A stretch of DNA of 64,000 nucleotides, from positions 992,001 to 1,056,000 of the forward strand of contig JAGPNK010000007.1 of NCBI GenBank assembly GCA_020746835.1, given 5' to 3'. A model generated the notes under the pieces. That model saw nothing but the letters and a program-made list of their open reading frames with translations. It did not search any database and was not told the DNA's origin. Position numbers and translations under genes: made by a program. This document shows, one piece after another, positions 1 through 11,694 of the stretch. Position 1 is the first letter of the stretch; each line of letters begins with the position of its first letter. The DNA comes from Stachybotrys elegans. Lineage: Eukaryota; Ascomycota; Sordariomycetes; Hypocreales; Stachybotryaceae.

Positions 1-870
1 TTCGTCCATCTTTCTTGTAACAAATACTAAGTTTCCGATAGTCATGGCGCCGCGCTGTGCACTGGCGGACTCTACCTTCTCCAGAGCAACTCGGGTACAT
101 CGAGGTGAATGGGTGGGCATTCCTGTCCCCGATGTTTCGTGATGCTTCAAGGTACACCCGGCCCGATATTTTTAACTGCTTCCAGTCCGTGGAGCCAGTG
201 TCATTGTCCTAAATGAATCGATTCAGCCAGAAGGGCTATACAAACTCACGGACGTTTCGGATTCATGGCATGTTTGGGCACAGGCAAGTTGGTTATCATC
301 ACCTAGATGAAATTGGCTCCCGCAGCTGTAGTGGTAGGAAAGAGTGTCAGGAGAATCGTTTTGAAGAGCATATTGGGTGGAAAGTAAAAGCAGCCAATAG
401 CACTAAGTACAGTGAAGAGGAGATGGTCTTTGCAGTGGGCCGTGCGGGCTTTTATCGACTGCAGTGCGCCACAGCTGAAGATTATTGATTTGAGATGGTG
501 ACAATACTGTGATCAAGGTTAGCGCCTCGATTTATTTTCCGATCTGGCCGCTGAAACGGCTCACAGCCCCAGGGATTCTCAGCTCATCACACAAAGGGGC
601 TAATGGATTCCTGCCCTACCACGTTCTCAAGCGAGTTATACAGCTTGCTTGTGGCGTTGCGAATGTCCAATAGCTCAAGCCCCTATAACCAGAAGGGGTA
701 ACGCACTACTTAAGCGATTCCATGAAGTGAGCTGGAGAACATGGTCTTGGGATTATAGGTGAACTAATGAAATGGAAGGCTACGTAGACTACTCGCTTCC
801 TTCTTTCATTCAGGTCTCGATAGTTAGCCAGCTGCGTTAAGCACGGTGAATTGGAGATTGGAAATCATAA
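1..870. other. Left-edge intergenic stretch, no supported gene
   Basis: No convincing gene is seen. A 91-codon open frame starts at 213 on the plus strand, but I recognise no domain and it overlaps another short open stretch (about 190-300) in a different frame. This pattern fits chance frames or very old degenerate coding DNA. The right end is the upstream region of the glycosyltransferase gene. Confidence 0.5.
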
Positions 871-880
871 GTATATATAC
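871..880 (+). promoter_or_regulatory. TATA box of the GT2 gene
   Basis: The sequence gtatatatac lies about 55-60 bp upstream of the ATG at 934. It is a near-perfect TATA element at a normal fungal distance, and suggests regulated rather than housekeeping expression. Confidence 0.6.
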
Positions 881-933
881 ACTTGGCAGAAATGAAGTAA
901 TTATGAATACCAAACCAAGAAGCCCACCCCAAC

Positions 934-2550
934 ATGCCTTCATCATTGCCATCCTCAACCTCTGACGGCATAGATAGTGGCATCAACGCTGCAAAACTAG
1001 AAGCAGCCAACCGCTATGTCCGCTGGAACCTATTGTTTCTGGTAATAATCTTCGCCTTTCTCCTATTCCCACTATGGATGCCTTTTATTCCCTATGTCAA
1101 CCAAGCAACAAATATCGTTATCATAATCATAATCGGCCTTTTCCAACTTATCTGGCTGATAGCCACCGTTTGCGCCATTCGTCGAACACTAGCCATTAAC
1201 AGTCGAAACAAGCTCAAGACCACAAAAGCCCAAGATGTCGAATCGGCTGACGCCACGGCCGACGACTACTCAACCATCCGTCACATAGTTGCCATGACCT
1301 TGTACAAGGAACCCATGAGCGTGCTGCAAACCACTTTGGACTCTCTCGTGCAGCAAAAAGATGCCAAATCCCGCCTCTCCGTCATTATTGGCATGGAATG
1401 CCGCACACCTGACAAGGAGGCCAAACGCGATCAAGTCTACGCAAAGTACGAGAGCAAATTCCTCCGCCTCATCGTCACCTTCCACCCTTCGGGCGTTCCT
1501 GGCGAAATCAGCGGCAAGTGCTCCAACATGAACTACGCCTGTCGCCAAGGCCTCCAGATCCTCCGTCAAGACGTCGACTACAACTATGAGAAGTACGAAC
1601 ACATCTTTACCAACTGCGACTGCGACGCTGTTTTCGATCCCGAGTACATGCTGGAGCTGGAATCCGAGTACTCCAAGCTAGATTTCGCCGACCGCCACTC
1701 CTCCATCTGGCAATCCATCATCATCTACAAGCGCGATTCTATGCCATTCTTTGTCGACATTACCGGCGTTTTGCGCACCTTTTTCTTCATGGGTGTTTTG
1801 ATTCCCTGGAATATCAACCCCATGTCTCACTACTCGCTCAGCGTCAAGTTGTTGGAGGAGGGCGCGTTTACCCACCCGGCGTATCAGATGGAGGACATCA
1901 TTGCCTTAATTCGCTACACCATTATCACACGACGAGAGATCCGCATCCGGCCGTTGAACCTCATTACCATCAATGGTCCGACTTCTGGCCTCAACTACGC
2001 AGATGAAATCCGCGAATGGGCCCTTCAGGTCCGCAGATGGACCATTGGCGCTGGAGAAGTCTTCCACTACTTCATTGTCAAGACCTACCGAATCCCTGGG
2101 GTCTATCTGTCAATCAGTTGGGCTACTCGCTTCTTCATCTACTATGGCCTCGTTCTCTGCGCCAGCGCCATCTTCTCTGTGCTTTCCCCCATCACTGTTC
2201 AGCTCATCAACATGGTTGCTGCCGAACATGATCGACTCTTCATCAGCGATTCACTTTTTTCAACCATCTGCTTAATTTTCTTAGGGACGCAATACGTATT
2301 TTTGTTAATCGTCACCGTCCTGGTCCGTTGGAACCTACCTGTGCCCGGCGATAGCAATAACACTTATAACAAAGGCCTTCGGGGGGTTACAAGAGGCCTG
2401 GTGCATTGGATCTTGATGTTGCCAACCGTTCTTGCATACAGCTTTGTAGAGCTCTACTCCTTCTTTGAATTGGCGTTTAGGGGAAAGAAGGCTTGCAAGC
2501 ATAATGCGGCTAGTAAGAATAATCTGGTCCTTATAAAAGGTGCTAGATAA
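934..2550 (+). CDS. Membrane glycosyltransferase family 2 (processive beta-glycosyltransferase fold)
   Basis: A single exon of 538 residues. Two hydrophobic segments lie at the N-terminus (about residues 32-55 and 60-82), followed by a cytosolic GT-A domain (about 115-370) and three or more C-terminal membrane segments. The GT2 signature is complete: the metal-binding acidic triad DCD at 229-231, the catalytic ED pair at 320-321, and the QxxRW acceptor motif at 365-369. This layout is shared by chitin, hyaluronan and cellulose synthases. The protein is much smaller than fungal chitin synthases and lacks their extra domains. It probably makes or extends a cell-surface beta-linked polysaccharide from a UDP-sugar at the plasma membrane or Golgi. 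Sugar and linkage cannot be read from the sequence. The gene has no intron and stands alone behind a TATA box. Confidence 0.85.
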   Translation: MPSSLPSSTSDGIDSGINAAKLEAANRYVRWNLLFLVIIFAFLLFPLWMPFIPYVNQATNIVIIIIIGLFQLIWLIATVCAIRRTLAINSRNKLKTTKAQDVESADATADDYSTIRHIVAMTLYKEPMSVLQTTLDSLVQQKDAKSRLSVIIGMECRTPDKEAKRDQVYAKYESKFLRLIVTFHPSGVPGEISGKCSNMNYACRQGLQILRQDVDYNYEKYEHIFTNCDCDAVFDPEYMLELESEYSKLDFADRHSSIWQSIIIYKRDSMPFFVDITGVLRTFFFMGVLIPWNINPMSHYSLSVKLLEEGAFTHPAYQMEDIIALIRYTIITRREIRIRPLNLITINGPTSGLNYADEIREWALQVRRWTIGAGEVFHYFIVKTYRIPGVYLSISWATRFFIYYGLVLCASAIFSVLSPITVQLINMVAAEHDRLFISDSLFSTICLIFLGTQYVFLLIVTVLVRWNLPVPGDSNNTYNKGLRGVTRGLVHWILMLPTVLAYSFVELYSFFELAFRGKKACKHNAASKNNLVLIKGAR

Positions 2551-3245
2551 GTCTTTGTTTTATTTAGAGTTGGCATAAAACTAGAATTATTTTTTATAGA
2601 ATAAAGGGTACATAGAGCAAGTATATAGAGAGAGGTCTTCTTTGTTGTCTGTGGGCTGCATTGAGTAACCTTTCTACAGAAGCATGGGCCTGGTACGACA
2701 ATTATGCAAAGGGGTTGAGTGAGTGATGATCGATCTAGCTTGTACACCGAACGAGGTGACTGAGTACTTTGAGAAAACTCCAACGCTTGGGCCGCCATAC
2801 TAACATACATATTGTATTTGTAGTCGAAAGGCATGCAAATATGCTGCGCATAGAACATCAGAGCGCACTGACCTGAACTATCTTATGCCTCAACTAGAAG
2901 ATATAGACAAAGACTTTTCATCACAATTGCACTTCTTTGATGCACTGCTGGTTATGCGCAATGGCAGCCTGTGGATCTCTTCACTTCTGTTCTTCGTAGA
3001 CCTCGAAGGCGACAGAGACGCATCGGTTCACTGTCGAGATGCTGTGTTCAGAACTGCCGTGAAAGGGGGGAAAAGACAAAGAATCATACATTCAATTCTG
3101 TTGATGGCAGCGTCGTGTATGATATCGTGCAAGCCTGGCTGTCCATATAAACCCCTATCTCCCAAGCCACCCTGTTGCAAGTTGAGGGTCGATAATTCTA
3201 GCTATCCTACAACGATACCAGTTAAGCATCACGACTTTGGCCAAT
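2551..3245. other. Intergenic stretch
   Basis: It holds the 3' region of the glycosyltransferase and the upstream region of the next plus-strand gene. Short open frames on both strands have no recognisable domain. Nothing else is seen. Confidence 0.5.
2600..2605 (+). terminator. Poly(A) signal of the GT2 gene
   Basis: AATAAA lies 50 bp past the stop codon in AT-rich DNA. This is the expected place for a 3'-end processing signal. Confidence 0.5.
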
Positions 3246-3830
3246 ATGAACCCCGCTCCCTTCGAAGGACTGCTTCCCCAGCAGGAGCTTCCTGAGTCAA
3301 CGGCTCGCACCCCAGAGTTCTTGCAAAGGAAGGCAAAACTCGGCAGGCGTCTTAGGCAACAAAAAGCCAGGATCGTGGAGAGCAACGCCCTCGCCGCGAC
3401 ACAGCTACTCTCCACTGAGAAGATCAAGATGGAATCAGCCATACGCGTATATAACGATAGCACAAGGGTCCCCAGCGTGGACCAGATAAAGGATATGCTG
3501 GAGCTGTGTATCTCTGTATTGGCTCACTATGCTATGTACTGGGACCTTGTCATTGGCAAAAGTACAATCTCGGAGAAAGAGCGCGAGTCGGAATTCAAGT
3601 TGGTGACAGTGAACTTGTGGAGGACGAAGGAGATGTTCGATGAGTTTCTCCAACGCTTCTCCAGCAAGATGGACCTTCGAGAAGTTATTGAGGAGTGGCT
3701 CGTTACCGTCCAGGCCACCTTAGAGGCCGGCCTGGAGGTTCGCGAGAACGATACCTTACTGAAGGAGCATGCATCTAATAACATGGCAGCATATAAAGTG
3801 GCCCTTTTCAACTTGCATAGCAGCAAGTAA
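3246..3830 (+). CDS. Hypothetical protein, helical, 194 residues
   Basis: A single open frame with an ATG at 3246, read as MNPAPFEG onward; an upstream TTG could extend the frame but is not a normal fungal start. I do not recognise a family. The protein has no signal peptide or membrane segment. It has a basic, helix-prone N-terminal third (about 28-55, many K, R and Q) and a helical remainder rich in W, E and L, with clusters such as WDLVIGK and IEEWLVTVQATLE. This could be a small cytosolic or nuclear helical bundle. Codon use and length support coding, but without a homologue the gene is only probable. Confidence 0.5.
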   Translation: MNPAPFEGLLPQQELPESTARTPEFLQRKAKLGRRLRQQKARIVESNALAATQLLSTEKIKMESAIRVYNDSTRVPSVDQIKDMLELCISVLAHYAMYWDLVIGKSTISEKERESEFKLVTVNLWRTKEMFDEFLQRFSSKMDLREVIEEWLVTVQATLEAGLEVRENDTLLKEHASNNMAAYKVALFNLHSSK

Positions 3831-4316
3831 ACTCTTCATGTGCTCGACGAAGCAGGCCGTCATGGGCAGACAATGCTGGGACCAGCAGGCGACCAAGTGG
3901 CTTGGTCTTATTTGGATCTGGGCTTTATTTATAGGAATTGGAGTGCAACTTGAATATTTGGCATTCTTTTTATATTGATTATGAGTTCTGAAAGTTTCTT
4001 TACCATTAATATGACTACCAAGGACCTTCGGTTATCACAATTTGTTCTCATCATTGTCGTCTCTTCGGGATCTGGCCAATGCCCCTCGTCACAGCCTTGA
4101 GCGTCCAGTCAGCTCATAATATGGAAGTAAATGTGTGGGCAATGAAATATTATTCATTGGTCTTTTCTGGTACTACCTATAATCGCCTCTTCTTTTCGCC
4201 ACTCCTTGCAGAACCCTTTCACTAAACTTCCTATCCAATTTGAAACCTGTGTACCCATTGCTTGACTGTCAGGGCAGCGTACTGCAGCGCCAGACCCCTG
4301 GATCCAGGAGAGCCGC
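3831..4316. other. Intergenic stretch between two convergent genes
   Basis: Only the 3' flanks of the hypothetical gene and of the hydrophobin gene are here. No other feature is seen. Confidence 0.5.
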
Positions 4317-4728
4317 TTAGTGCCAGTTGACCTTGACGCTGCCAAGTCCAGAGCACTGCTGGTAAGCGACAGACTATTCACCATGTCAGTAGAGTTCACA
4401 ACAAGCTGAGAGTATTACTTACGTCGCCCTGGGCGCTGTTGGCGCAGCAAACAGTGATGGCATTGCAGCTGCCGACAAAGCTGGAGCAGTCATAGTAGTT
4501 AAGGCTTCCCTTGGAGGTGTAGGAAGGAGAGCAGCAGAAGGTGCCGGAGCCAGAGCCGCACTTGATGGTCTGCTGGTTAACCTGGTTGTTGTTGTTGTTG
4601 TAGCTGCCCTTGTTGTAGTTGTTGGTGTAAGAAGGGCGGTGGTAGCTGCGACCAGCCTCAGCCTCAGCAGAAGCCATGGCACCAGTGGCAGCAAGGACGA
4701 TAGCGACGAAGGTGGCGGTGAACTGCAT
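4317..4728 (-). CDS. Hydrophobin, class I-like with short loops
   Basis: Two exons on the minus strand, 4423-4728 and 4317-4373, joined across a 49 bp GTAAGT..TAG intron, give 120 residues. The first in-frame ATG of a longer open frame is not used: residues 1-20 from 4728 form a clear signal peptide (MQFTATF..AMASA). After an Asn/Tyr-rich linker (about 27-53, with runs of N) come eight cysteines at 57, 65-66, 81, 88, 94-95 and 109, the hydrophobin order C-CC-C-C-CC-C. The spacing is C-X7-CC-X14-C-X6-C-X5-CC-X13-C. The first, fourth and fifth intervals fit class I; the second and third are shorter than either class normally has. The last cysteine is found only after splicing. Hydrophobins are secreted and self-assemble into a water-repellent coat on spores and aerial hyphae. 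A TATA box and a CA-rich leader suggest strong regulated expression. Confidence 0.88.
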
Positions 4729-4858
4729 TTTGATAGTGGTGGTGTTGGAAGAGTGGTTGTTGTGGTTGGTGCTGTGGTTGTTGGTGTTGATGTTGTGGTT
4801 GAGATTGTTGGAGTGTGATGAGGATGAAGAGAAGTATTGATCGTGGGAGAGCAGACCC

Positions 4859-4866
4859 TTTATATA
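4859..4866 (-). promoter_or_regulatory. TATA box of the hydrophobin gene
   Basis: On the minus strand this reads TATATAAA, 131 bp upstream of the hydrophobin ATG. The leader between the two is rich in CAA/CAC, as in highly expressed fungal genes. Confidence 0.6.
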
Positions 4867-6479
4867 GAAATCTTGGATCAATTTGAACGCACCATTTTCT
4901 CTTACATACCGTCACACACGACTTTCCCCCTACAGCATAGCACCGCTGCCTCGAGCACTAGGCATCATCACTCGGTCACGCCTCTGTGTGCCCTGGGATG
5001 ACCCTCGAACTGGCTCCGTGGCTTCCACGCTGGTTCAATCAGTAGCTTCGGTTCCTGAAGATCGTTCTGGCAAAGGAGTGCCTACTCTTTGCTCGATAGA
5101 CACCCATTCCGATGCTAGATCAGGACATGGTAGCAGCCCTTGTGGTCCACGAGGCCGTGCCTCAGCCACTTGTTACCGCCTCTCTGGGTCCAGGGTATAC
5201 AAAAACAGCCCATACTGCTGAACTTACACACCTTTGTGGGGTTTAGACCTGGAGAGAAAGGTTCTCGGCCGCCGTCGCTCCAGTTCCTGGCCTTCCGCGT
5301 GGCCTCAATGCCTCCTGGCCCCCATATTCGTGGACACCGGGGATGCTAGCTCATAGGATCTAGTCCTTGAGCGGCTTATCCAGAGCGAGGAGCTATGTTA
5401 GTAGGATCATCTGTCGTCTGTCTTACTGTAGCCTTGCCCAGCCGCATGAGGTTCGGCTAGTGGGAGAGCATTCCTTAGACAGCCAATAGCCTCAACCACT
5501 GGAATATGCAAGAAGCCACATACCCATAAGCCATGCCCACGTTGCTATTGGACCATGATGGGATCGCCGAAAGCCACATGTCGACTGGAATGAGCTGGCT
5601 TCATGATTTAATGATTGTTACTACAACTGCATCCCAAACGCCTCACAACCAGTCCAGACTTGTGAAGACGCGATTTCGGTATTGTGGCACTGTATTGGGA
5701 GGATCTCATACGCAAGTTAGTCGAAGTTGTTGCCAGTCGGGGTGGCCGTGTGACATCCTCAGTGCACAACACTTCTCTGTGGTCTCTCCGCCCCTCCCGG
5801 GCCCAATGCTTGCTTCAAGCTTTCACTGAGCACACTGTCTGTGATGTAGATAGTGATATGCATGAATGGATGAAATCCCAATCCTACGGGAGTTGATGGA
5901 TAGTGGGGAGTCTGGGGATTCCTTGAAGGCTGGCCGTGACCCTGAATTAGAAGCCTCGTCATATTCTGTCTGGGGTGCTTGCTTGAATGCGAATAGACAT
6001 GGTCTAAGACCGGCATGTCCTGTGGATTCTTATGCGCCTTAGAGGAAGGACCCTCATATGCTATGCAAGAGTCCATATCCCTGGATGCAAATTTGTGTTG
6101 TCACCTCCACCGACATGAGATGGACAGGACTGGTGGAAGAAGTTGCGGTTCGAAGAGAATGGGTGCTCTAAAAACCGGGGACTCAAGATGAAGCACTGGC
6201 TGCCTTCAGCGCTCGAGGCTTTGTTCACTCTAGACTTCACAGGGCTGCCGTAGGTGTAATTGAGAACTGGTGGGATTGAAGGCCGCTGATGGTCAAAATG
6301 GACCCTCTAAAGACCCACTTCCTCCGAGGGCGGTGTGCGACGGCAAAACTCTCCCTAGACCAAATTTTGCTATCAGGAGCCCGAACTTTAGCGATAACGG
6401 GCCGTTCGCTTCGCCATCCGTCTCCTATCACCGTCGCCTTCTACTTCCATCGCAACCTCCGGTTTCGACACGATTCACG
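4867..6479. other. 1.6 kb intergenic stretch, possibly with degenerate coding DNA
   Basis: No supported gene. Between about 5100 and 6080 both strands have several short open frames (60-105 codons) that stop and restart. The plus-strand frame at 5684-5896 looks somewhat protein-like, but I recognise no family. This could be an old pseudogene or chance. The last 250 bp is the upstream region of TIM22, with pyrimidine-rich DNA before its ATG. Confidence 0.4.
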
Positions 6480-7142
6480 ATGAACTTTCCTCTCTCTTCT
6501 CCCCTGGGTGCCGGCGCCGGAGCCGGAGCCGGTGCTGGCGGTCGCTACGATGCTGCTGCCCACGAAGCCGGTGTCAAAGCTGTAGGCTCACCCCTCCCCC
6601 TACGATATGCGACTCGCTTGCTAACATGGAATCAAGATGCAAGGCGCCATGGAGTCGTGCTTCGGTAAGATGGCCATGTCGGGTGTCATGGGATTTGGTC
6701 TGGGTGGTGTGTTTGGCCTGTTCATGGCGTCGGTAAGTCCTCCCACCCGATCGATCACTGTCGGTCGCTCGCGCTCGTGCTCGCAGGCACTAACACGCCG
6801 AAGATGTCCTATGATACGCCCTACGGCGGCGCGATGCCGAACCAACCGTCGATCCCGCTCAAGGAACAGTTGCGCATCGGCTTCAAGGACATGGGCACGC
6901 GATCGTGGTCCATGGCCAAGAACTTCGGCAGAGTGGGCGGTCTCTTCTCCGGAATCGAGTGCGGTGTCGAGGGCCTGCGGGCCAAGAACGACCTCTGGAA
7001 CAGCGCCGCTTCCGGCTTCCTGACGGGCGGCATCCTGGCCAGGAACGCGGGTCCGCAGGCCATGGCGCTCGGAGGCATGGGCTTCGCGGCCTTTAGTGTG
7101 GCGATTGATGCCTACATGCACCAGGCGCCCAAGGACGAATAA
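6480..7142 (+). CDS. TIM22: Mitochondrial inner membrane translocase subunit Tim22
   Basis: Three exons, 6480-6581, 6637-6732 and 6804-7142, all joined in phase 0, give 178 residues. The first intron starts GTAGGC, a weaker donor than usual, but has a CTAAC branch site and an AAG acceptor; the second is GTAAGT..AAG with an ACTAAC branch site. The N-terminus is Gly/Ala-rich with (AG)n repeats, then [11 protein letters not shown] and the glycine-rich first membrane segment [11 protein letters not shown], then MSYDTPYGG, a loop with [20 protein letters not shown], and the last membrane segments. This is the Tim17/22/23 fold with the two cysteines that Tim22 uses for a disulphide. Tim22 is the channel that inserts carrier proteins into the inner membrane. 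It is the only housekeeping gene in a block of surface and secretory genes. Confidence 0.95.
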
Positions 7143-7514
7143 TGGTATCGCCCTGCTCCTGTATAGGTGTGCATGGGCATGTGCGATTGAAAGTGTACGA
7201 CTGGCTGGCTTGCTTGCACGGAGTTTTGGAATTAAGCATTGGGTATGGCGTTGGGATAGGACTATCTCCACCCCTTGGGCTTGATGGACTGTAACATAAC
7301 AAGGACTGTACGAGTTGAGTGTTGATAGAGTAGACGGTCGTCAAAATATAGAGAGGCCACCAGAACAGACTGGTCATCAGAACAGAATAATTTGATTACT
7401 ATCAAACGTTTTCCATGGTCTGGATCATGCTGCTATTACCAACACCTCTATACTCCAAACATTACATGCTATGCGCTTTATTTGAACTGCAAAAGATCAT
7501 CTCTTCCTGGTTCG
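7143..7514. other. Convergent 3' flanks of TIM22 and the GH16 gene
   Basis: The stretch is short and AT-richer than its neighbours. It serves as the shared 3' region of two converging genes. Nothing else is seen. Confidence 0.5.
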
Positions 7515-8890
7515 TCATGCAGCCTGATACACCTGGATGGGGCCAAGCTCCCAGTAGGCCTGCGTAAAGACCTCCGGGTGGTTGGAGACAATATCGGTGC
7601 AATTGCTGGGACCTAGATCGCATGTGTCAACGCCGACGAATAGGGAGTGAACGAGCTCCTTTCAGACACGCGAAGCCCAGACATGGAAGGGAAGGACTTA
7701 CAGCCAGAGTCTCCATATGCGGCATAGACTAGGTCGCCGCAGAGGGTGATGTTAATGATGATGGAGCTGTTCCTGAAATGCGAGCCGACGTCGCAGCGCG
7801 TGCTGGGGAAATCGGACGCTGCCGTGCCCCAGGTAGACGGGCTGGGATTCCCGCCGGTGATGTCGGCGGGGATGGCGTCCCTGGCAAACTGCCACATGCG
7901 GATGCCAGCGTCGCGCCATTCGAGGGCCATGATGCCGCCGCCGTTGTCGTTGAATCTGGGGCCAAACGACTCCTCGGGCCCCCGGACGCCACAGCCAGCA
8001 TTCTGGTTCTCTGCGTGGTCGCAGTTGGACTGCAGGCCCTCGCCCGTCTGTTCGCGCCGGACGTTCATGCGGCAGCCGCTGGTGGTGTGCAGCGTCATCT
8101 GGTTGCCATCGTCGGCCTGGTTGATGGCCTCCATGATGTCGATCTCACCATTGTCGGGCCAGTTGTACGGATCACTTAACCATAAAGCTGGCCACGTCGC
8201 ACAGCCATAGGGGGTGTGTCGGACATCAAAGATGAAGAGGCCCTCGTGATAGGTGTTGCGGGAGGTGACGCGCACGGAGAAGCGGCCCGTGGAGGCGTTG
8301 GGCTCATCGTTGGGTCCGACAGAGGTGTCGACCTTGAGCACAGCCGCGGTTTCACTAGCATATGTGAGGTTCTGTGGGATTGTTAGATTCCATGCCTTAT
8401 CTTGGCTGCGTAACCATGACTCACCAGTTGCTGGGCGTGCTCCCTGGGTACGTAGTGGACGAAGCCGTGAGCTGTTTTGACTTGATTTAGCAAGATGGCG
8501 ATATCGGATGGGATGTAGGAGCCAACGCACTGGGGTCATAGCCTGTGAAGTAATCCCAATTGTCGAAAAATGACTCTCCTTCATCTTGGTCTTGTTAGTA
8601 TCATTCGTTCGTCCAATCGGCCGATGAAACTTACACGTCTCTACGAGGCTGTAATTGAGAGGGACGTAGTTGGGATACGGGTCGCTTCTAGTCTGAGTGA
8701 CTGCGACTGGCACGGCAATGACAATTATGATGACGATAGCAACGGCGATGCCAGCCCAAACTCTCTTGCGCCAGTATCGTGGATTCCATCGCGATGGTTC
8801 GTCGGCGTATCCGTACTGTGCCGAAGGGTGGGAGGATTGCACGGGTCGACTCTCGGAGACAACACCGAGCTTCATGCCATCTTGGCTCAT
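7515..8890 (-). CDS. Membrane-anchored glycoside hydrolase family 16 (endo-1,3(4)-beta-glucanase type)
   Basis: Five exons on the minus strand (8635-8890, 8531-8584, 8425-8471, 7702-8371, 7515-7612) give 374 residues. The splicing restores the family's N-terminal core, read as SFFDNWDYFTGYDP then HGFVHYV, which the unspliced frame hides. There is no cleavable signal peptide. Residues about 1-46 are cytosolic and basic toward the end, followed by one hydrophobic anchor (about 47-66), so this is a type II membrane protein. The GH16 active site NGEIDIME lies at 193-200, with nucleophile Glu195 and acid/base Glu200 around Asp197. The last exon adds the paired cysteines in GCPSNC and ends VYQAA. 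Such enzymes cut mixed or 1,3-linked beta-glucans in cell walls, here probably facing the wall or the secretory lumen. Role in own-wall remodelling is inferred from the anchor. Confidence 0.9.
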
Positions 8891-10234
8891 GGTTCAACCG
8901 GAGAAGCTAGCCTTCACCCGCGGGTTTGTATGGGCGCGCAAGTAAGTATGAATTGTGTAGAGAAAGGAGAGATTGGTGGGCGAAGCAAACGTCAAAGGCG
9001 GGAATGATAATAAAGTGGGCAGATCCAGTGGGGGCCGTTTGTCTCTGCTTGTCGCTTACTGTGATATGGCATGTAAAAGCGAATCGGGATGGAGAGGTGA
9101 GAATGGAAGAAATAATGGGGTCCCGAATCCAATCCGATGGGTGCGAGCAGCTGCCAGCGAGCCGGCTGCATTTGCTAAGCTCTTGCTCGTCTAATATTGG
9201 TACTAAATCAGACGGATGCTTTGGTGAGTCAGTCCTATGAAGAGGAAGCAAAACAATACGGAATGGCGGAGCCTGTGTATCGAAATCAGTTGCCAAGAGT
9301 CGGACTGTGGCGAAGCATGAGGCATGTACGGGAAACATCTACATCGCCGTTTTATCCGTTGGCTTAGTACCTAATATTAGTACAAAGCTAGCTCCCTGGA
9401 GTGGATATGGTATCTCCTGATGTTTTGCTTCTTCTTTCTTTCTCCTATATGCCATAAATCTTGGGTCAATCCAGGCGCTGTGCCGAAGGTTCCGGGCATC
9501 TGGCAGCCTGGGTCAAGGCAGCAACCGGTGGTGGAGGGGAGAAGATAAGCAAGTTGCAATGGATGATGAATGGGGTGCGTGTCCCCCCATCCCACAAACA
9601 GCAATACGATACAGAATGTTGGTCGAGCCAATTGGGATGGAACCTTATCAACAATACGATGTTGGATATGACGCTTGGAGAGTGTAATGCCTTGCCTGCA
9701 GGCCCCCCGGCATTTAGTACCTGTCAGCGCGGTTAGCAGGTGCTAGTAGCCCGGGGTTAAGGGACTTTGGCTTGGCCCTGACCGTTTGCCAGATCTGGAC
9801 GAATCCTATCCATTGAATCCAAATTGATCGGAAGCCACTCCCGTGGTCGATCAAGCCACGCAAGCCACAGAAACCTCTGGGAACAGGCTACTAACCTAAT
9901 ATCCAGTTTAGTTCCGGCACGCCTGTCAAACGCTCCTGCCAGACCTCTCCTTCTGCAACAAAGACGTCAGTCAGTACCACGAGAGCCCAGCCGCAAACGA
10001 GCACTTATCACAAACATCACGAGTCTGTCTGCGAGACAAGCCTAGACATTTCGCAATTTTTTTCTCTTATTCATTCGATAGTACAAACTATCCAAGTATC
10101 CAACTGTTGCAAGTACCAAAGGCACGCTTGTGCATCAGCCGAGACAGCTTTTGTTACACAAGAAATTAACAGGCTTCGTTAGGCGACATGAAAAGCACCA
10201 GGTCCAACGCATCCCTCCGCACGGTGCGTCACGC
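8891..10234. other. 1.3 kb intergenic stretch
   Basis: It contains the promoter side of the GH16 gene (left) and the 3' flank of the subtilisin gene (right). Short open frames here have no recognisable domain. I see no clear TATA box for GH16 and no repeat. Confidence 0.5.
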
Positions 10235-11529
<1,295 letters not shown>

Positions 11530-11584
11530 CTTGATGTCGAGAGAGCGGGATCAAGAGTTGAACAAAGTACAAGAAGTCTGAGAC

Positions 11585-11614
11585 TGAGGATGAGGATGAG
11601 GATGAGGAAGAGGG
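11585..11614. repeat. (TGAGGA)5 microsatellite
   Basis: Five perfect copies of TGAGGA lie in the 5' leader/promoter of the subtilisin gene. On its sense strand this is a pyrimidine-rich TCCTCA tract between TATA box and ATG. Confidence 0.9.
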
Positions 11615-11687
11615 AGCTGGATCCGAAGCTGCTTAGGCTGCGATGAGGATGGAGAGAAAGCCTCTCATGGACGGGAATCGAGTCGTT

Positions 11688-11694
11688 TCTTATA
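11688..11694 (-). promoter_or_regulatory. TATA box of the subtilisin gene
   Basis: On the minus strand this reads TATAAGA, 159 bp upstream of the ATG, followed by the CT-rich leader described above. Confidence 0.5.

Noticed and set aside
213..488. 91-codon open frame at the left edge
   Set aside because: No recognisable domain; competing frames overlap it; no supporting context.
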